NCBI GenBank assembly: GCA_020248985.1
Contig: JADCGL010000003.1
Span: 1 to 64,000, forward strand
Direction: 5' to 3'
Length of the DNA stretch: 64,000 nucleotides
From: Telmatospirillum sp.
Lineage (GTDB): Bacteria > Pseudomonadota > Alphaproteobacteria > CACIAM-22H2
The notes under the pieces: generated by a model
Seen by the model: the letters and a program-made list of their open reading frames with translations, nothing else
The model's database searches: none
What the model was told of the DNA's origin: nothing
Part shown: positions 33,601 through 41,829 of the stretch, piece by piece
How the letters are laid out: each line of letters opens with the position of its first letter
How positions within the stretch are numbered: position 1 is the first letter of the stretch
Position numbers and translations under genes: made by a program

Positions 33601-34707
33601 ATCCGTGCCCGGCCCCTGCAGTAGAGTCCCCGGCTGCTTGCCGATCAGCTCCGCGGCTTTGTAGCCGGTTTGCCGCTCGAACGCCGCGTTGACCCACAGC
33701 GCGCGGCCTTCGATATCCGAAATGACGATCGACTCCCCGGTGTTTTCGACGACGGCAGCCTGCAAGGCAAGCCGGTCCATCAGATGCCCGCGCAGTTTTT
33801 CGGCACGGTGCGCAAGGGCTGCAAACGCCAGAATGAGGGCCGTAAACGCGGTAGCGGCGGCAACAATTCGGCTGCGCTCGGCGCGCCAGGTGGCCAGCCC
33901 CGCATCGATATCGAGCGTTGCGACCAGCACCAATGCACGATTGTGCATCGCATGCACGGCGACGGCATTTTGGCGCCCGTTGCCGCGCAACGTGCCGACA
34001 AGCGGCAGGCCGTCGGGTTCGAGCAGCGATGCCGGCAGTTTCTGCCGCACGCGCCCCATGGCGATTTCGTCGTGCGGCGAGGCCGCGATCAAATGGCCGT
34101 CGCGCAGTTCGATCGTCAAGCGCCGTTCGAGCGGTGCGCGATCGGCGATCATTTCCGAAAACGCGCGAATCTCGACTTCGCCGACCGCGAGCGCCGCGCC
34201 GGCACCCGGAATGTCGATCGTTCGGCCGATCAGCGTCACCCATTCGCCGGTGGTGCGACTTCGCCGCGGCAATGCAATGGCGGCCGTTTCGCCCGCACCG
34301 CGGTAGAAAGTGCCGAGCAGATCAGCCAACGTCTCCGGCGGCAGGCGGGCAGCGGCAGGCAAAGCCGACGCAAGCAGACGGCCATCAGGTGCAACGACGA
34401 GAATGTCGCGCAGCAACGACGACTGGTCGGCAAACAGCCGCAATTCGCCGCTGACGACGGGTTGCTGTGACGCGCCGTCGATCGATCCCAGGATCAGCGG
34501 CACGCGGGCAAGCAGCGTTTCCGTTTGCAGAAGCTCGCGATCGATGCGGGCCCCTGTATTGGCGGCGATGCTGGCGACCGAATCGAGCAGGACGGAAACC
34601 GCAGCCGTCCGGCTCCGCACGAGCACGAAGGCGGTCGCGGCAACCACGACCGCACACAGCCCCAGGCCGACGCCGAATGCCAATGCGCTGTGGCGATTTC
34701 TAGCCAT
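30667..34707 (-). CDS. hybrid sensor histidine kinase with four PAS domains (1,346 aa)
   Basis: N-terminal TM (about 9-30), a periplasmic cache-like domain (to about 285), a second TM (about 286-309), four PAS regions (about 315-440, 460-580, 600-715, 720-835), HisKA with H859 in ANMSHELRTPLAG, ATPase, a receiver with D1143 in AILMDVQMPGIDG and an Hpt domain with H1285 in IGHALKSSSRMVG. All phosphorelay residues are intact. It lies 24 bases downstream of a TRAP-type binding-protein gene and overlaps the receiver gene. The arrangement suggests that the periplasmic protein presents a ligand to this kinase. Confidence 0.94.
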   Translation of the reverse strand: MARNRHSALAFGVGLGLCAVVVAATAFVLVRSRTAAVSVLLDSVASIAANTGARIDRELLQTETLLARVPLILGSIDGASQQPVVSGELRLFADQSSLLRDILVVAPDGRLLASALPAAARLPPETLADLLGTFYRGAGETAAIALPRRSRTTGEWVTLIGRTIDIPGAGAALAVGEVEIRAFSEMIADRAPLERRLTIELRDGHLIAASPHDEIAMGRVRQKLPASLLEPDGLPLVGTLRGNGRQNAVAVHAMHNRALVLVATLDIDAGLATWRAERSRIVAAATAFTALILAFAALAHRAEKLRGHLMDRLALQAAVVENTGESIVISDIEGRALWVNAAFERQTGYKAAELIGKQPGTLLQGPGTDPAAVEALRHAIAVQRSCDVEILNYNKAGQPYWQRVRLSPVRDSLGDLTHFIAVQTDVTREREQLASLAAAKSEAERNLAVATVAHNQLRNAMDAMREGLVLFDADDRILKFNAQFVAILGLPEGFVREGMSLMALTLRALEIREPALSPAARAAKAAARIAVHRLPQAREEELSVCGRAVDIRRTPLPDGGIIYVYRDVTDERRATEQLRRANEVLHASEVRLALALETANLGWWERTIDGHDYWSARAREIWGIEPDVPPSVAAWRQRLHPEDRDAIDDSFDLADGRHVRNYRVVHADGSVRYVRSQRLIMRESGTSGILALGTVLDYTDLETLRRAAELDRETLASAINAMREGILIYDASERLVSWNERVLEICPWLDGILAPGIAYASIPRAALERADGDRTPEEIEAAIAERHQSFVDGDGRTFELAVEGRVLHVTRIPVAAGGSIGIVRDVTEQKAYQAELEEARRAAEAASEAKTRFLANMSHELRTPLAGIVSMLGLLDEAALDEEGRRQVSYARGSAKHLISVVGNILDLSKLEISDIDLNRHPFDLALLTNDSVHPLGATAQKKGLALEIAVADSARGVRVGDAVRIRQILTNLVGNAIKFTMVGRVSVEVSAAGDFVTFAVTDTGPGIARDEQALLFEDFAQVDSSSARRHEGAGLGLAISRRLAVAMAGALTVESDVGRGATFRLVLPLPQFVGPTGNLADPAAPPARLDGTWLLLAEDNEVNRYGIVRILEKMGAKVDAVRDGAEAVAAASRRRYDAILMDVQMPGIDGLEATREIRAGSGPNKGTLIVALTANAFTEDRSDCLRVGMDRFLTKPVGAADLAQALGDSARMRAVRTPPQAAAPAGDPALWIDRARIGTLEIDGGPGFAATLIGRFAATLELEVRSLDQAFAAGDVAKVAAIGHALKSSSRMVGAAGLGEAAETLERIAFDASPEALRDAIAAFSLRAQHFRSFAAQSIDTKAEG

Positions 34708-34731
34708 GCCGAACTCGGGCGGTTGAGGCGT

Positions 34732-35781
34732 TCATGGGATCGACATATGCAGTTCGACGCCAAGGGTTTCGTTCCAAGCGCTGCGGCACGGCTCGCCGCA
34801 GCGCGCAATCCAATCGGGCAAGATGACGTCGCGCAGAATGTCCTGCATGCGCCTTTCGTCGGTTGCCGAAGCGGACACAAGCTTCATGGTGCCGCGATCG
34901 CCGGCAACGCAGCTTCGTTGGCCGATATTGCAGGCAAGACCGTCGCGCGTGTCGTGCTCGGATTGATCCCAGATTTCGGCTTCCAGCTTGGTGAGTTCGG
35001 CGCGCACGATGTCCTGCAGGTCCTTGGGCAGCTTGCGCCATGCCGTGCCGTTGGCCACAAACGCCATTGGGCCGAACGTGAATGCGATCGGGCTGATATG
35101 CGTGGTCACGCGATGCAGTCCCAGAATATTGCCCGACATCGCGCCTGTGACGACGCAGTCGACGACGCGCCTCCGCACGGAGTCGACGATATGGGCAAAG
35201 GGAACGCGGACGGGTAGCGCGCCCAGCGCTTCGACCATGTGCGACATCGCGGCGCTCGAGGCGCGGATTCGGCGGCCCGCGAGCTGCGACAGGTCCGCAA
35301 ATGGTTCGGCGCAAAACATGACTTGGGCAGGATAGGTGTAGACCGCCAGCAATTCGATGTCGTACTGCGTGCGCAGACGCGTTTCGATCGTCGCGCGAAA
35401 TGCCGCCGCACGCGCGCGCAACGAGGCAAAATCCGGATTGAGGCCTGGCAGGTCGTAGCCCAGCAGCATCGGCTCGAACAGAGAAACCGATGCGAATTGG
35501 ACCGTGCCGAACGGCATTGCCCCGAGATGAATGAGCTTCATCATCTCTTCCGGGCGAATGCCGCTTCGGTCGAACGCGCTGATCTCCCCTTTGAGACGAC
35601 CGCCGGTCGCCGCCACGATGCGCGACTGCCAGAAGGGCGCTTCTTTGGCCGTGTAGACCGGCTGCCCTGCCAGCCCGCCAACGATCCGCAACGTGATCTC
35701 GGGCTCGGCCGTATGCCCCGGCATATACCAAGCGAGCCCAGTCGACAAAAACGCGATTGCGGCGATCAGCAGGCGACGCAT
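34732..35781 (-). CDS. TRAP-type (DctP family) periplasmic binding protein, probable co-sensor
   Basis: A 349-residue exported protein with a signal peptide (MRRLLIAAIAFLSTGLAW, cut near HTA). The DctP core is recognisable: LAGRRIRASSAAMSHMVEAL and PFAHIVDSVRRRVVDCVVTG, the region that holds the carboxylate-binding arginine in this family. No DctQ or DctM permease genes are near; instead a sensor kinase follows at once. I infer a sensory rather than transport role. Three cysteine-containing segments near the C-terminus are unusual for the family. The start at 35781 is preferred over a longer frame because the signal peptide begins there. Confidence 0.82.
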   Translation of the reverse strand: MRRLLIAAIAFLSTGLAWYMPGHTAEPEITLRIVGGLAGQPVYTAKEAPFWQSRIVAATGGRLKGEISAFDRSGIRPEEMMKLIHLGAMPFGTVQFASVSLFEPMLLGYDLPGLNPDFASLRARAAAFRATIETRLRTQYDIELLAVYTYPAQVMFCAEPFADLSQLAGRRIRASSAAMSHMVEALGALPVRVPFAHIVDSVRRRVVDCVVTGAMSGNILGLHRVTTHISPIAFTFGPMAFVANGTAWRKLPKDLQDIVRAELTKLEAEIWDQSEHDTRDGLACNIGQRSCVAGDRGTMKLVSASATDERRMQDILRDVILPDWIARCGEPCRSAWNETLGVELHMSIP

Positions 35782-36198
35782 GGTTTTGGCTCTCTCATGC
35801 CTGCAGCTTAAATCGGAACCGGTCACCGCACCAGATCCGCGCCGCCGCCAACATTAAGCAGCGCGCCCGTCGGCCAGGAAGCTTCCTGCCGAACTCTTGA
35901 GCGTGGTCGCCTGCTGGCCGAGCGTGCCGACCAAACGCCGCAGATTTTCCGCGCTGTCGCAGTGCCCTTCTCTTCGTCCGCCGAAGCGATACCGGTACCG
36001 CCCGCGATGAACGGCATGTTGAGATCAGCGGCGACGAGTACCAGAATACGCATGCCGACATAGTGCCAATTTCAGGCTCGCGTCGAGCGATGTTTGACCG
36101 TCTGCAGCGGTGGCGGGGTAGGCGTTGGCGCGTTTGCAAGCACGCCGCATTTAAGGCAGGCTTTGCGGACAGCTAAGATCGCAAGGAATGCGGCCCGT
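35782..36198. other. 417-base spacer with possible gene remnants
   Basis: No intact gene is convincing here. The right side is the 5' region of the PAS_5 gene. On the minus strand there are short open stretches in shifting frames, one of which reads like the end of a chemoreceptor (listed separately). Confidence 0.5.
35854..35958 (-). pseudogene. possible remnant of a chemoreceptor C-terminus
   Basis: One minus-strand frame reads NLRRLVGTLGQQATTLKSS, then a short FLADGRAA end and a stop at 35854. This is the usual form of the last helix of alphaproteobacterial chemoreceptors. Upstream the frame does not continue with receptor-like sequence. The match is short and could be chance. Confidence 0.3.
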
Positions 36199-36687
36199 AT
36201 GCAGGACCCAGCTTCGTCGATCTACCGGAAGCTTCCGGCCGACGCGGACAGCGTCAAGGCCGAGCGCAATCGTCGGCTTTTCGAATGGTGGCGGGATCGG
36301 GCGCGCGGGCGGGCAATGCCGCAGCGCGGCGATCTGGAGCCGACCGAGCTCGGCTGGGCGCTCGGACATTTTTCGCTGATCGAGATCGGCACGGACGGGC
36401 AGTTCACATACCGCGTCGACGGAACCCATATTGCGGCATTGACCGGCGTCGACATGACCGGCAAGCGCGTCGATCTCTATCCGCGCGCGCGCAGCCGGCA
36501 GCTGATCCTCGATTCGTACCGCGAGCTTGCGGCAACCGGCCGGCCGCTCTGCATCTACATGGACACCGAACTCGACGGGCGCTGGGTGAATCTCGAGATT
36601 CTGCTGCTGCCCTTCGCCGATTCCGACGGGCGCGTGTCCCATCTGATGTCGGCAATGGCCGCGAAGGCCGATCTGCCGCGTCGCTAG
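36199..36687 (+). CDS. PAS_5-type PAS domain protein
   Basis: A 162-residue cytoplasmic protein whose body resembles the PAS_5 family common in Rhodospirillales: LFEWWRDRARGRAMPQRGDL, then LIEIGTDGQFTYRVDGTHIA and LILDSYRELAATGRPLC. No output domain is attached. Such proteins are thought to be sensory, but targets are not established. The start at 36199 is the Met before the conserved helix; upstream codons in frame look non-coding. Confidence 0.75.
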   Translation: MQDPASSIYRKLPADADSVKAERNRRLFEWWRDRARGRAMPQRGDLEPTELGWALGHFSLIEIGTDGQFTYRVDGTHIAALTGVDMTGKRVDLYPRARSRQLILDSYRELAATGRPLCIYMDTELDGRWVNLEILLLPFADSDGRVSHLMSAMAAKADLPRR

Positions 36688-36691
36688 TTCG

Positions 36692-37303
36692 CTACGGAAA
36701 ATGCGCGGCGGCAAGGGCGCGCATTGCGGCCTCGTCGCGGCCCGGCCCGCTTGCCACCGCCCACAGATCGTAAGCCGGGTGCGGGCGGCGCACGGTGGCG
36801 AGCAGCGGGAAGCCCCCATGCGCCAGCGTGTGCATCAGCACCTTTTCGGTGAAGCCGCAGCGATGCGCCATGTAGAGATTGCCGTTTTTCAGCGACGGGC
36901 GATGGCCGTAGAGAATGTCGATGGCCGCGATGGGGCCGGCCGGGCTCATATAGGCGGGCTCGGTGAGCTTGCCTTCGGCGACCAGCGCGCAGACCGACTG
37001 CAGATCGGGGCAGGTCACGACCACAAACCCGTCGGGTTTGACGATGCGCCGGAATTCGGCCAAGGCCAGCGGCACTTCGTGCGGATAGAGATGCTCGAGA
37101 TTGTGGCTCGAGAAGATCGCATCGACGCTGCCCGTGGGTACCGCCGACATGTCGGTCATCGTGCCGACAAGATCGGGCTTGGCGTTGGGGTCGATGTCGA
37201 AGCGCAGCTCGCGCCACGCATCGGTGGCGAAAGTGCGCGTGGTCTGCTGCTTGCTGTTCTGGCCGCAGCCGACATGCACGAAGGTTTTTAGCGCGCGCTG
37301 CAT
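36692..37303 (-). CDS. class I SAM-dependent methyltransferase
   Basis: A 203-residue protein. The SAM loop reads FVHVGCGQNSK, followed by RFDIDPNAKPDLVG and FSSHNLEHLYPHEV, a methyltransf_11-type pattern often seen in enzymes acting on glycans or lipids. It starts 5 bases after the CitE-like gene, so the two are co-transcribed. Substrate is unknown. Confidence 0.78.
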   Translation of the reverse strand: MQRALKTFVHVGCGQNSKQQTTRTFATDAWRELRFDIDPNAKPDLVGTMTDMSAVPTGSVDAIFSSHNLEHLYPHEVPLALAEFRRIVKPDGFVVVTCPDLQSVCALVAEGKLTEPAYMSPAGPIAAIDILYGHRPSLKNGNLYMAHRCGFTEKVLMHTLAHGGFPLLATVRRPHPAYDLWAVASGPGRDEAAMRALAAAHFP

Positions 37304-37308
37304 GGGCC

Positions 37309-38187
37309 TCAAGCCGCCGCGCGCTTGGCGATCGCGTCGGCCAGCGCCACCGTGCGGCGGGCGCTTTCGACATGCAGATGCTCGACGAGCTTGCCGTCGA
37401 CGACGATCACGCCCTCGTGGTTGGCGGCCGCCGCTTCGAAGGCCGCGATCACCTTGCGCGACCATTCGATGTCGGCCGCCGACGGCCCGAAGGCCGCGTT
37501 GCAGGCTGCTATCGTTTTGGGATGGATCAGCGTCTTGCCGTCGAAGCCCATGTCGGCCCCTTGGCGGCAGGCGGCGGCAAAGCCGGCATCGTCGTTGAGA
37601 TCGAGATGCACGCCGTCGAGGATCGGCAGCCCGGCCGCACGCGCGGCGAGCAGACACAGGCCCAGCGACGGCATGATCGCAAGCCGGTCTTCCGAATGGC
37701 GCGCGCGCAGATCCTTGACGAGATCGGACGTGCCCATCACGAGGCACGCCAGATGCGGGCTCGACAAGGCGATTTCCTGCGCGCGCAAAACGCCGAGCGG
37801 CGTTTCGATCATCGCCCACAGCACGACGTTCTCGGGTGCGCCGGCGGCGGCCAGGCGCAAGGCCGCATCGCGCACTTCCTTGGCGCTCTCGACCTTGGGC
37901 AGCAGCACCGCATGGCAGCCCGAGCGGGCCGCGGCTTTGATGTCGGCCGCGCCCAGTTTGTCGCTGAGCGGATTTATGCGCACGACCGTTTCGGCGCGGT
38001 AGCCGCCTTTGCGCAGGGCCGCCAGAACTTGGTCGCGCGCGAGATCCTTGCGGTCGGGATGGACGGCGTCTTCGAGATCGAAAATCAGAACGTCGGCGTC
38101 GACGTCGCGCGCTTTTTCGAGCGCCCTTTGGTTGGCGCCGGGTACATAAAGTGCGGAACGGCGCGCGACGGTGCGAAAATCGGCCAT
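37309..38187 (-). CDS. HpcH/HpaI aldolase family, CitE-like CoA lyase
   Basis: A 292-residue TIM-barrel lyase of the citrate-lyase-beta/malyl-CoA lyase group. Landmarks: RSALYVPGANQRALEKA, IFDLEDAVHPDRK, the metal ligands in LLPKVESAKE and the loop MGTSDLVKDL. It cleaves or forms a C-C bond in an acyl-CoA such as malyl-CoA. No citD or citF genes are near, so it is not part of citrate lyase. It is the first gene of a two-gene unit. Confidence 0.87.
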   Translation of the reverse strand: MADFRTVARRSALYVPGANQRALEKARDVDADVLIFDLEDAVHPDRKDLARDQVLAALRKGGYRAETVVRINPLSDKLGAADIKAAARSGCHAVLLPKVESAKEVRDAALRLAAAGAPENVVLWAMIETPLGVLRAQEIALSSPHLACLVMGTSDLVKDLRARHSEDRLAIMPSLGLCLLAARAAGLPILDGVHLDLNDDAGFAAACRQGADMGFDGKTLIHPKTIAACNAAFGPSAADIEWSRKVIAAFEAAAANHEGVIVVDGKLVEHLHVESARRTVALADAIAKRAAA

Positions 38188-38333
38188 GTCTGTCGGAGTC
38201 CTCCCCTAAACGGGCTCCATCCTGTCAGCCTGCCCGATGCTTTGCAAAGGAGTTTGCGATGGGGGGACGTCGTCGCGCCGCCAGCGACGCTGCCATGGTG
38301 CGGTCGCCGCGAATTCGGCTATGAAGGTCGGGC

Positions 38334-39167
38334 ATGCAGATTCTGTCTCTCCAATCTTCCGTCGCGACCGGCGCCGTCGGCAATTCGGCGGCGGTGTTTT
38401 GCCTGCAGCGCCTGGGCTACGACGTGGCGCGCATCGACACGGTGCGCTTCTCGAACCATCCCGGCCATGGCGGCTTTGCGGGCGGCCCGGCCGATGCCGG
38501 CGAGATGGCCGCCCTCGTTGCCGGGATCGATGCGCGCGGCCTGTTCGACGGGTGCCGCTGCGTGCTGTCGGGCTATCTCGGCAGCGGTGCCCAAGGCGCC
38601 GTGGTTGCCGACGCGGTCGCGCGCGCCAAACGCGCCAATCCTGCCGCGTTTTTCGCACTCGACCCGGTGATGGGCGATCGCGGCCGCGTGTTCGTGAAGC
38701 CCGACACGGTCGATGCCGTGCGCGCGCTCGAACCGTTGGCCGATTTGCTGTTTCCCAACGCGTTCGAACTCGGCCTCCTGACCGGCGACACGGTCGCGAC
38801 CGCGGCCGACGCCGTGGCGGCTGCACAAAAACTGCGCAACAGCCGACCGGCCCGCATCGTCGTGGCGACCTCGGTGCCGCTGGCGGACGGGATCGGCACG
38901 CTGGCGGTCGGCCCCGCCGGCGCCTATCTCGCGCGATCGCCTGCAATCGACCATCCGGCCTACGGTGCGGGCGATGCGTTTGCCGCCCTTTTCCTCGCGC
39001 ATTATCTGGCCGGCGAAACGCTTGCCGACTGCCTTCAAAAAGCCGTGGCTGCCGTCCACGCTGTTTTGACCGCAACGGCCAAGGCAGGTGCGCTCGACCT
39101 GCTTTTGGTGGCTTGCCAGCGGGACTTGGCGCATCCGCCCGTGCTTTTCCCGGTCGCCGAACTTTAG
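38334..39167 (+). CDS. pdxY: pyridoxal kinase
   Basis: A 277-residue ribokinase-fold enzyme of the PdxY/PdxK group that phosphorylates pyridoxal in the vitamin B6 salvage pathway. Typical features are MQILSLQSSVATGAVGNSAA at the N-terminus, FSNHPGHGG, ALDPVMGD and the catalytic aspartate in YGAGDAFAA. Length fits the family. It is followed after 40 bases by a LysE-type exporter gene. Confidence 0.92.
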   Translation: MQILSLQSSVATGAVGNSAAVFCLQRLGYDVARIDTVRFSNHPGHGGFAGGPADAGEMAALVAGIDARGLFDGCRCVLSGYLGSGAQGAVVADAVARAKRANPAAFFALDPVMGDRGRVFVKPDTVDAVRALEPLADLLFPNAFELGLLTGDTVATAADAVAAAQKLRNSRPARIVVATSVPLADGIGTLAVGPAGAYLARSPAIDHPAYGAGDAFAALFLAHYLAGETLADCLQKAVAAVHAVLTATAKAGALDLLLVACQRDLAHPPVLFPVAEL

Positions 39168-39207
39168 TATAGGAACACGACGCACTTTTTCTGGCACAGC
39201 AGGCCGA

Positions 39208-39843
39208 ATGCTCGAGTGGATCTTCGTCAAAGGTGTGTTGGTTGGCTTGCTGATCGCCGCACCGGTGGGCCCGGTGAACGTTCTCGTGATCCGGCGCACG
39301 CTGGTGAACGGGCGCTTGGCCGGCCTGTTTTCGGGGCTCGGCTCGGCCCTTGCCGACACCGCCTTCGGCGCCATTGCGGCCTTCGGCATTTCGATGCTGC
39401 AGACCTTCCTCGAACGCGAGCGCGACGTGGTCTCGCTCGTGGGGGCGGCCATCCTGTGCGTGATGGGCTTCAAGCTTCTCTATCGCCCGCTGCCCTCGAT
39501 CGCCGGCGACAAAGACCCCGCCGGGCTGGTCGGCGATCTTACGTCGGCGTTTTTCCTGACCATCACCAACCCGATCACGGTGCTGTCGTTCTTGGCGATC
39601 TTCGCGGCCTTCGGCGTCAAATCCGACGGCACCGTGCTGGCCGACGATTGGCTGCTGATCGCCGGCGTGCTTGCGGGTGCCGCGTTCTGGTGGGCGATGG
39701 TCGTGGAGGCCGTGTGCCTGTTCCGCGACCGCTTCACGACCACGGGCCTTGCCTGGGCCAACCGGATCGCCGCCTACATCATCCTCGCCTTTGCGGTCGG
39801 CGTCGCCGGCGAAGTGGCGTTGCGCTTTTGGGGCTATCTCTAA
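39208..39843 (+). CDS. LysE/RhtB family exporter
   Basis: A 211-residue inner-membrane protein with six predicted helices. The family start VGLLIAAPVGPVNVLVIRRT is clear, as is FFLTITNPITVLSFLAIFAA. These proteins export amino acids or derivatives; the substrate is unknown. It is the last gene before the AT-rich insertion. Confidence 0.9.
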   Translation: MLEWIFVKGVLVGLLIAAPVGPVNVLVIRRTLVNGRLAGLFSGLGSALADTAFGAIAAFGISMLQTFLERERDVVSLVGAAILCVMGFKLLYRPLPSIAGDKDPAGLVGDLTSAFFLTITNPITVLSFLAIFAAFGVKSDGTVLADDWLLIAGVLAGAAFWWAMVVEAVCLFRDRFTTTGLAWANRIAAYIILAFAVGVAGEVALRFWGYL

Positions 39844-40197
39844 AAAGAATAGGTTACCAAACGCGACAAAAGGCAACGGTCGCCTGTTTAGCGCGTTGAA
39901 TTTCCACGCATGTAACCGCCGCGACGATTTCGGTTACGCGTTTCCGACGCTGCAAATCTCGCTGTTTTCCGTCCATATTCACTTTTCAAACAGCACACGC
40001 CAACGAGCAACCATAAGCGCTACTGCAGTTTAACAAAAGACGCCGGGTTCCGAAAGCATGCCTGACGAATAGTGAATTTCTATCGATATCCAAAAGTAGA
40101 CGAACCTCATGCCGAACACGGCCCTACGAAATTCAATCAATCTCTAATCTAAGATAGAATTAACAAGAGTATCCCCAGAAATTTAGAATTATGGAAA
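39844..40197. other. AT-richer non-coding stretch at left edge of the insertion
   Basis: 354 bases with no credible gene on either strand and base composition unlike the flanking core. It holds a 7-base inverted repeat (GTAACCG at 39912-39918, CGGTTAC at 39931-39937) with no T-run, which could be a weak terminator of the exporter gene or a protein site. Confidence 0.5.
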
Positions 40198-40809
40198 TTA
40201 TAGGTGCCCCGCTACGACACCGAATGCAGCATCGACCATACGGCTCCCAATTTTTTCCACTATAGATTTGACTTTGTGCTTATTCAGCTCAAGCCTGAAC
40301 TGCTGTAAAACTCGGTCTGTATCGTTTGAGTTTATTGGCAAATAAGGATCAATGCCGAGGCCGCTAGTTGCGCGTAAAATGCATTCATGGGTAACTTCAA
40401 ACCTTTTTATATAGTGTTTGTGATCCGCAATTTTTTTACCATCGAACGGAATGACAACCGATTGCCTTCCAAATTGAGCGCTAGTCGGATCAAAAAAGAC
40501 TGCACACAAATCTGGTAAGTTAATTCCTACTTCCTTCATCACAGTCCGAACTCTCTCGATGTGTTGATGAAGAAAATGACTTTCAGTCCACAGGACCTTT
40601 CCTTCTGGACGCCATTCCGATTTGGCATAGACAGCCAAATGCCAAGTCTCCCTAACTACGTTGTTAAAGATATCCACATAGCGTTCCGCAAAATCAACAC
40701 TCTGGCGGGGAGACGCTGCGACCAGGATGCTCCAAAGGCCCCTATGTACAATCTTGCCGTCTCTGCGATAAGTGTTCGCATATTCTTCAATCGATCCAGC
40801 TGGAAACAT
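40198..40809 (-). CDS. hypothetical protein, AT-rich accessory gene
   Basis: I do not recognise this 203-residue protein. It is soluble, without signal or membrane segments. Notable stretches are SILVAASPRQSVDFAERYVD, ESHFLHQHIERVRTVMKEVG and AVFFDPTSAQFGRQSVVIPF. Codon use is AT-richer than all core neighbours, indicating transfer. ATG at 40809 is chosen because GAGGA lies 6 bases before it. A good promoter is visible upstream. It stands alone beside a decayed IS1595-type element; a defence or mobile-element role is possible but unsupported. Confidence 0.7.
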   Translation of the reverse strand: MFPAGSIEEYANTYRRDGKIVHRGLWSILVAASPRQSVDFAERYVDIFNNVVRETWHLAVYAKSEWRPEGKVLWTESHFLHQHIERVRTVMKEVGINLPDLCAVFFDPTSAQFGRQSVVIPFDGKKIADHKHYIKRFEVTHECILRATSGLGIDPYLPINSNDTDRVLQQFRLELNKHKVKSIVEKIGSRMVDAAFGVVAGHL

Positions 40810-40841
40810 CGTTTTCCTCAAAAGTGGATTCGTATCATCTA

Positions 40842-40870
40842 ACTTTACGTCGTACTCTGTCTGTTATCAA
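40842..40870 (-). promoter_or_regulatory. probable promoter of the accessory gene at 40198-40809
   Basis: On the minus strand TTGATA (40870-40865) and TAAAGT (40847-40842) are separated by exactly 17 bases and lie 32 bases before the start codon. Both hexamers match the sigma-70 consensus in at least four positions. Confidence 0.45.
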
Positions 40871-40943
40871 GATTTGACGGTGATATACTTGACGTACCCT
40901 CTGACTAGAGGTCGAATTTAAGCGTTTTAAAAACGAAGGTGGC

Positions 40944-41678
40944 ATGTGCGTTTTTTCCGCCACCTACTTTCACGAAGAACCCGCTGCTTACGCCTACCTT
41001 GAAAGCATAATCTGGCCCAATGGCTCGGTTTGCCCTCATTATGGAAACTGCGAGGTTGAGCGGATTGGAGTTTTGAAGGGCAAAAGCACCGGCATTGGCG
41101 TTCGAAAGTGCTACGCCTGCCGCAAGCAGTTTACGGTTAAGGTGGGAACGGTGATTGAGTCCTAGGACATCCCGCTACACAAGATATTGCAGGCGGTCTA
41201 CTTGCTCACGTCGAGCAAGAAGGGCTTTAGCGTGCACCAACCGCACCACGTCTTAGAGATTACCTACAAGTCCGCTTGGTTTTTGGCTCACTGCATTCAC
41301 GAGGCCATGCGTACCGGCGGACTGGCACCGAAGGGCGGCAATGGCGGTATCTTCGAGATCGACGAAACCTACATCGGTAACTAGACGGTCACGCCCAAGC
41401 ATCGTGGTTTTGGTCACAATCATGCGGTCCTGACCCTCGTTAGCCGCGAGGGTGAGGCCCGCTCGTTCGCGGTAGAGAACGCCAAGATAACTGCCGTCTG
41501 GCCGGCGGCCCTCGAAAATGTCGCCCGCGAAGCTCGCGCTATGACTGACGAGCCCCGCCAGTACCAGAATGTCTGGCGTGGCCTTTGCCGATCATGGCGC
41601 CGTACATCACGCAGGTGGCGACGGATAATCGTGGGCATTGTTGGAAAACGACTCAAATATCAACACCCTAGTATCTAA
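40944..41678 (+). pseudogene. decayed IS1595-family transposase
   Basis: One frame from ATG 40944 to TAA 41678 carries transposase sequence, interrupted by two in-frame stops (TAG at 41163-41165 and TAG at 41382-41384). Recognisable parts are the zinc ribbon (one cysteine changed: CPHYGN; second pair in VRKCYACRKQFTV), LLTSSKKGFS, the first catalytic Asp in FEIDETYIG, and the ending GKRLKYQH. Around 41580 the +1 frame reads FADHGAVHHA, which continues the family pattern, so a frameshift and a deletion of the later catalytic residues have also occurred. The element cannot be autonomous. Confidence 0.85.
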
Positions 41679-41712
41679 GAAGTTCAGGATTTGACGCGAA
41701 TCGACGATTGAT

Positions 41713-41820
41713 TCATAGTCGCGTTGCGGTGACACGGTGAATCTCCTGGCCGTACTGGTGCCGTTTGATGGCTTGGCGGCCCTTGGCTAGGCGAGAAACT
41801 AGATTAGGAGTCTCGCCCAT
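41713..41820 (-). CDS. possible small ORF, 35 residues
   Basis: A minus-strand frame from ATG 41820 to TGA 41713 encodes a basic peptide beginning MGETPNLVSRLAKGRQAIKR and containing HQYGQEIHRVTATRL. The composition looks protein-like and could be the tail of a larger lost gene. No ribosome site is visible, and a strong hairpin lies just upstream. I do not recognise it. Confidence 0.25.
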   Translation of the reverse strand: MGETPNLVSRLAKGRQAIKRHQYGQEIHRVTATRL

Positions 41821-41829
41821 CGCAAAACA

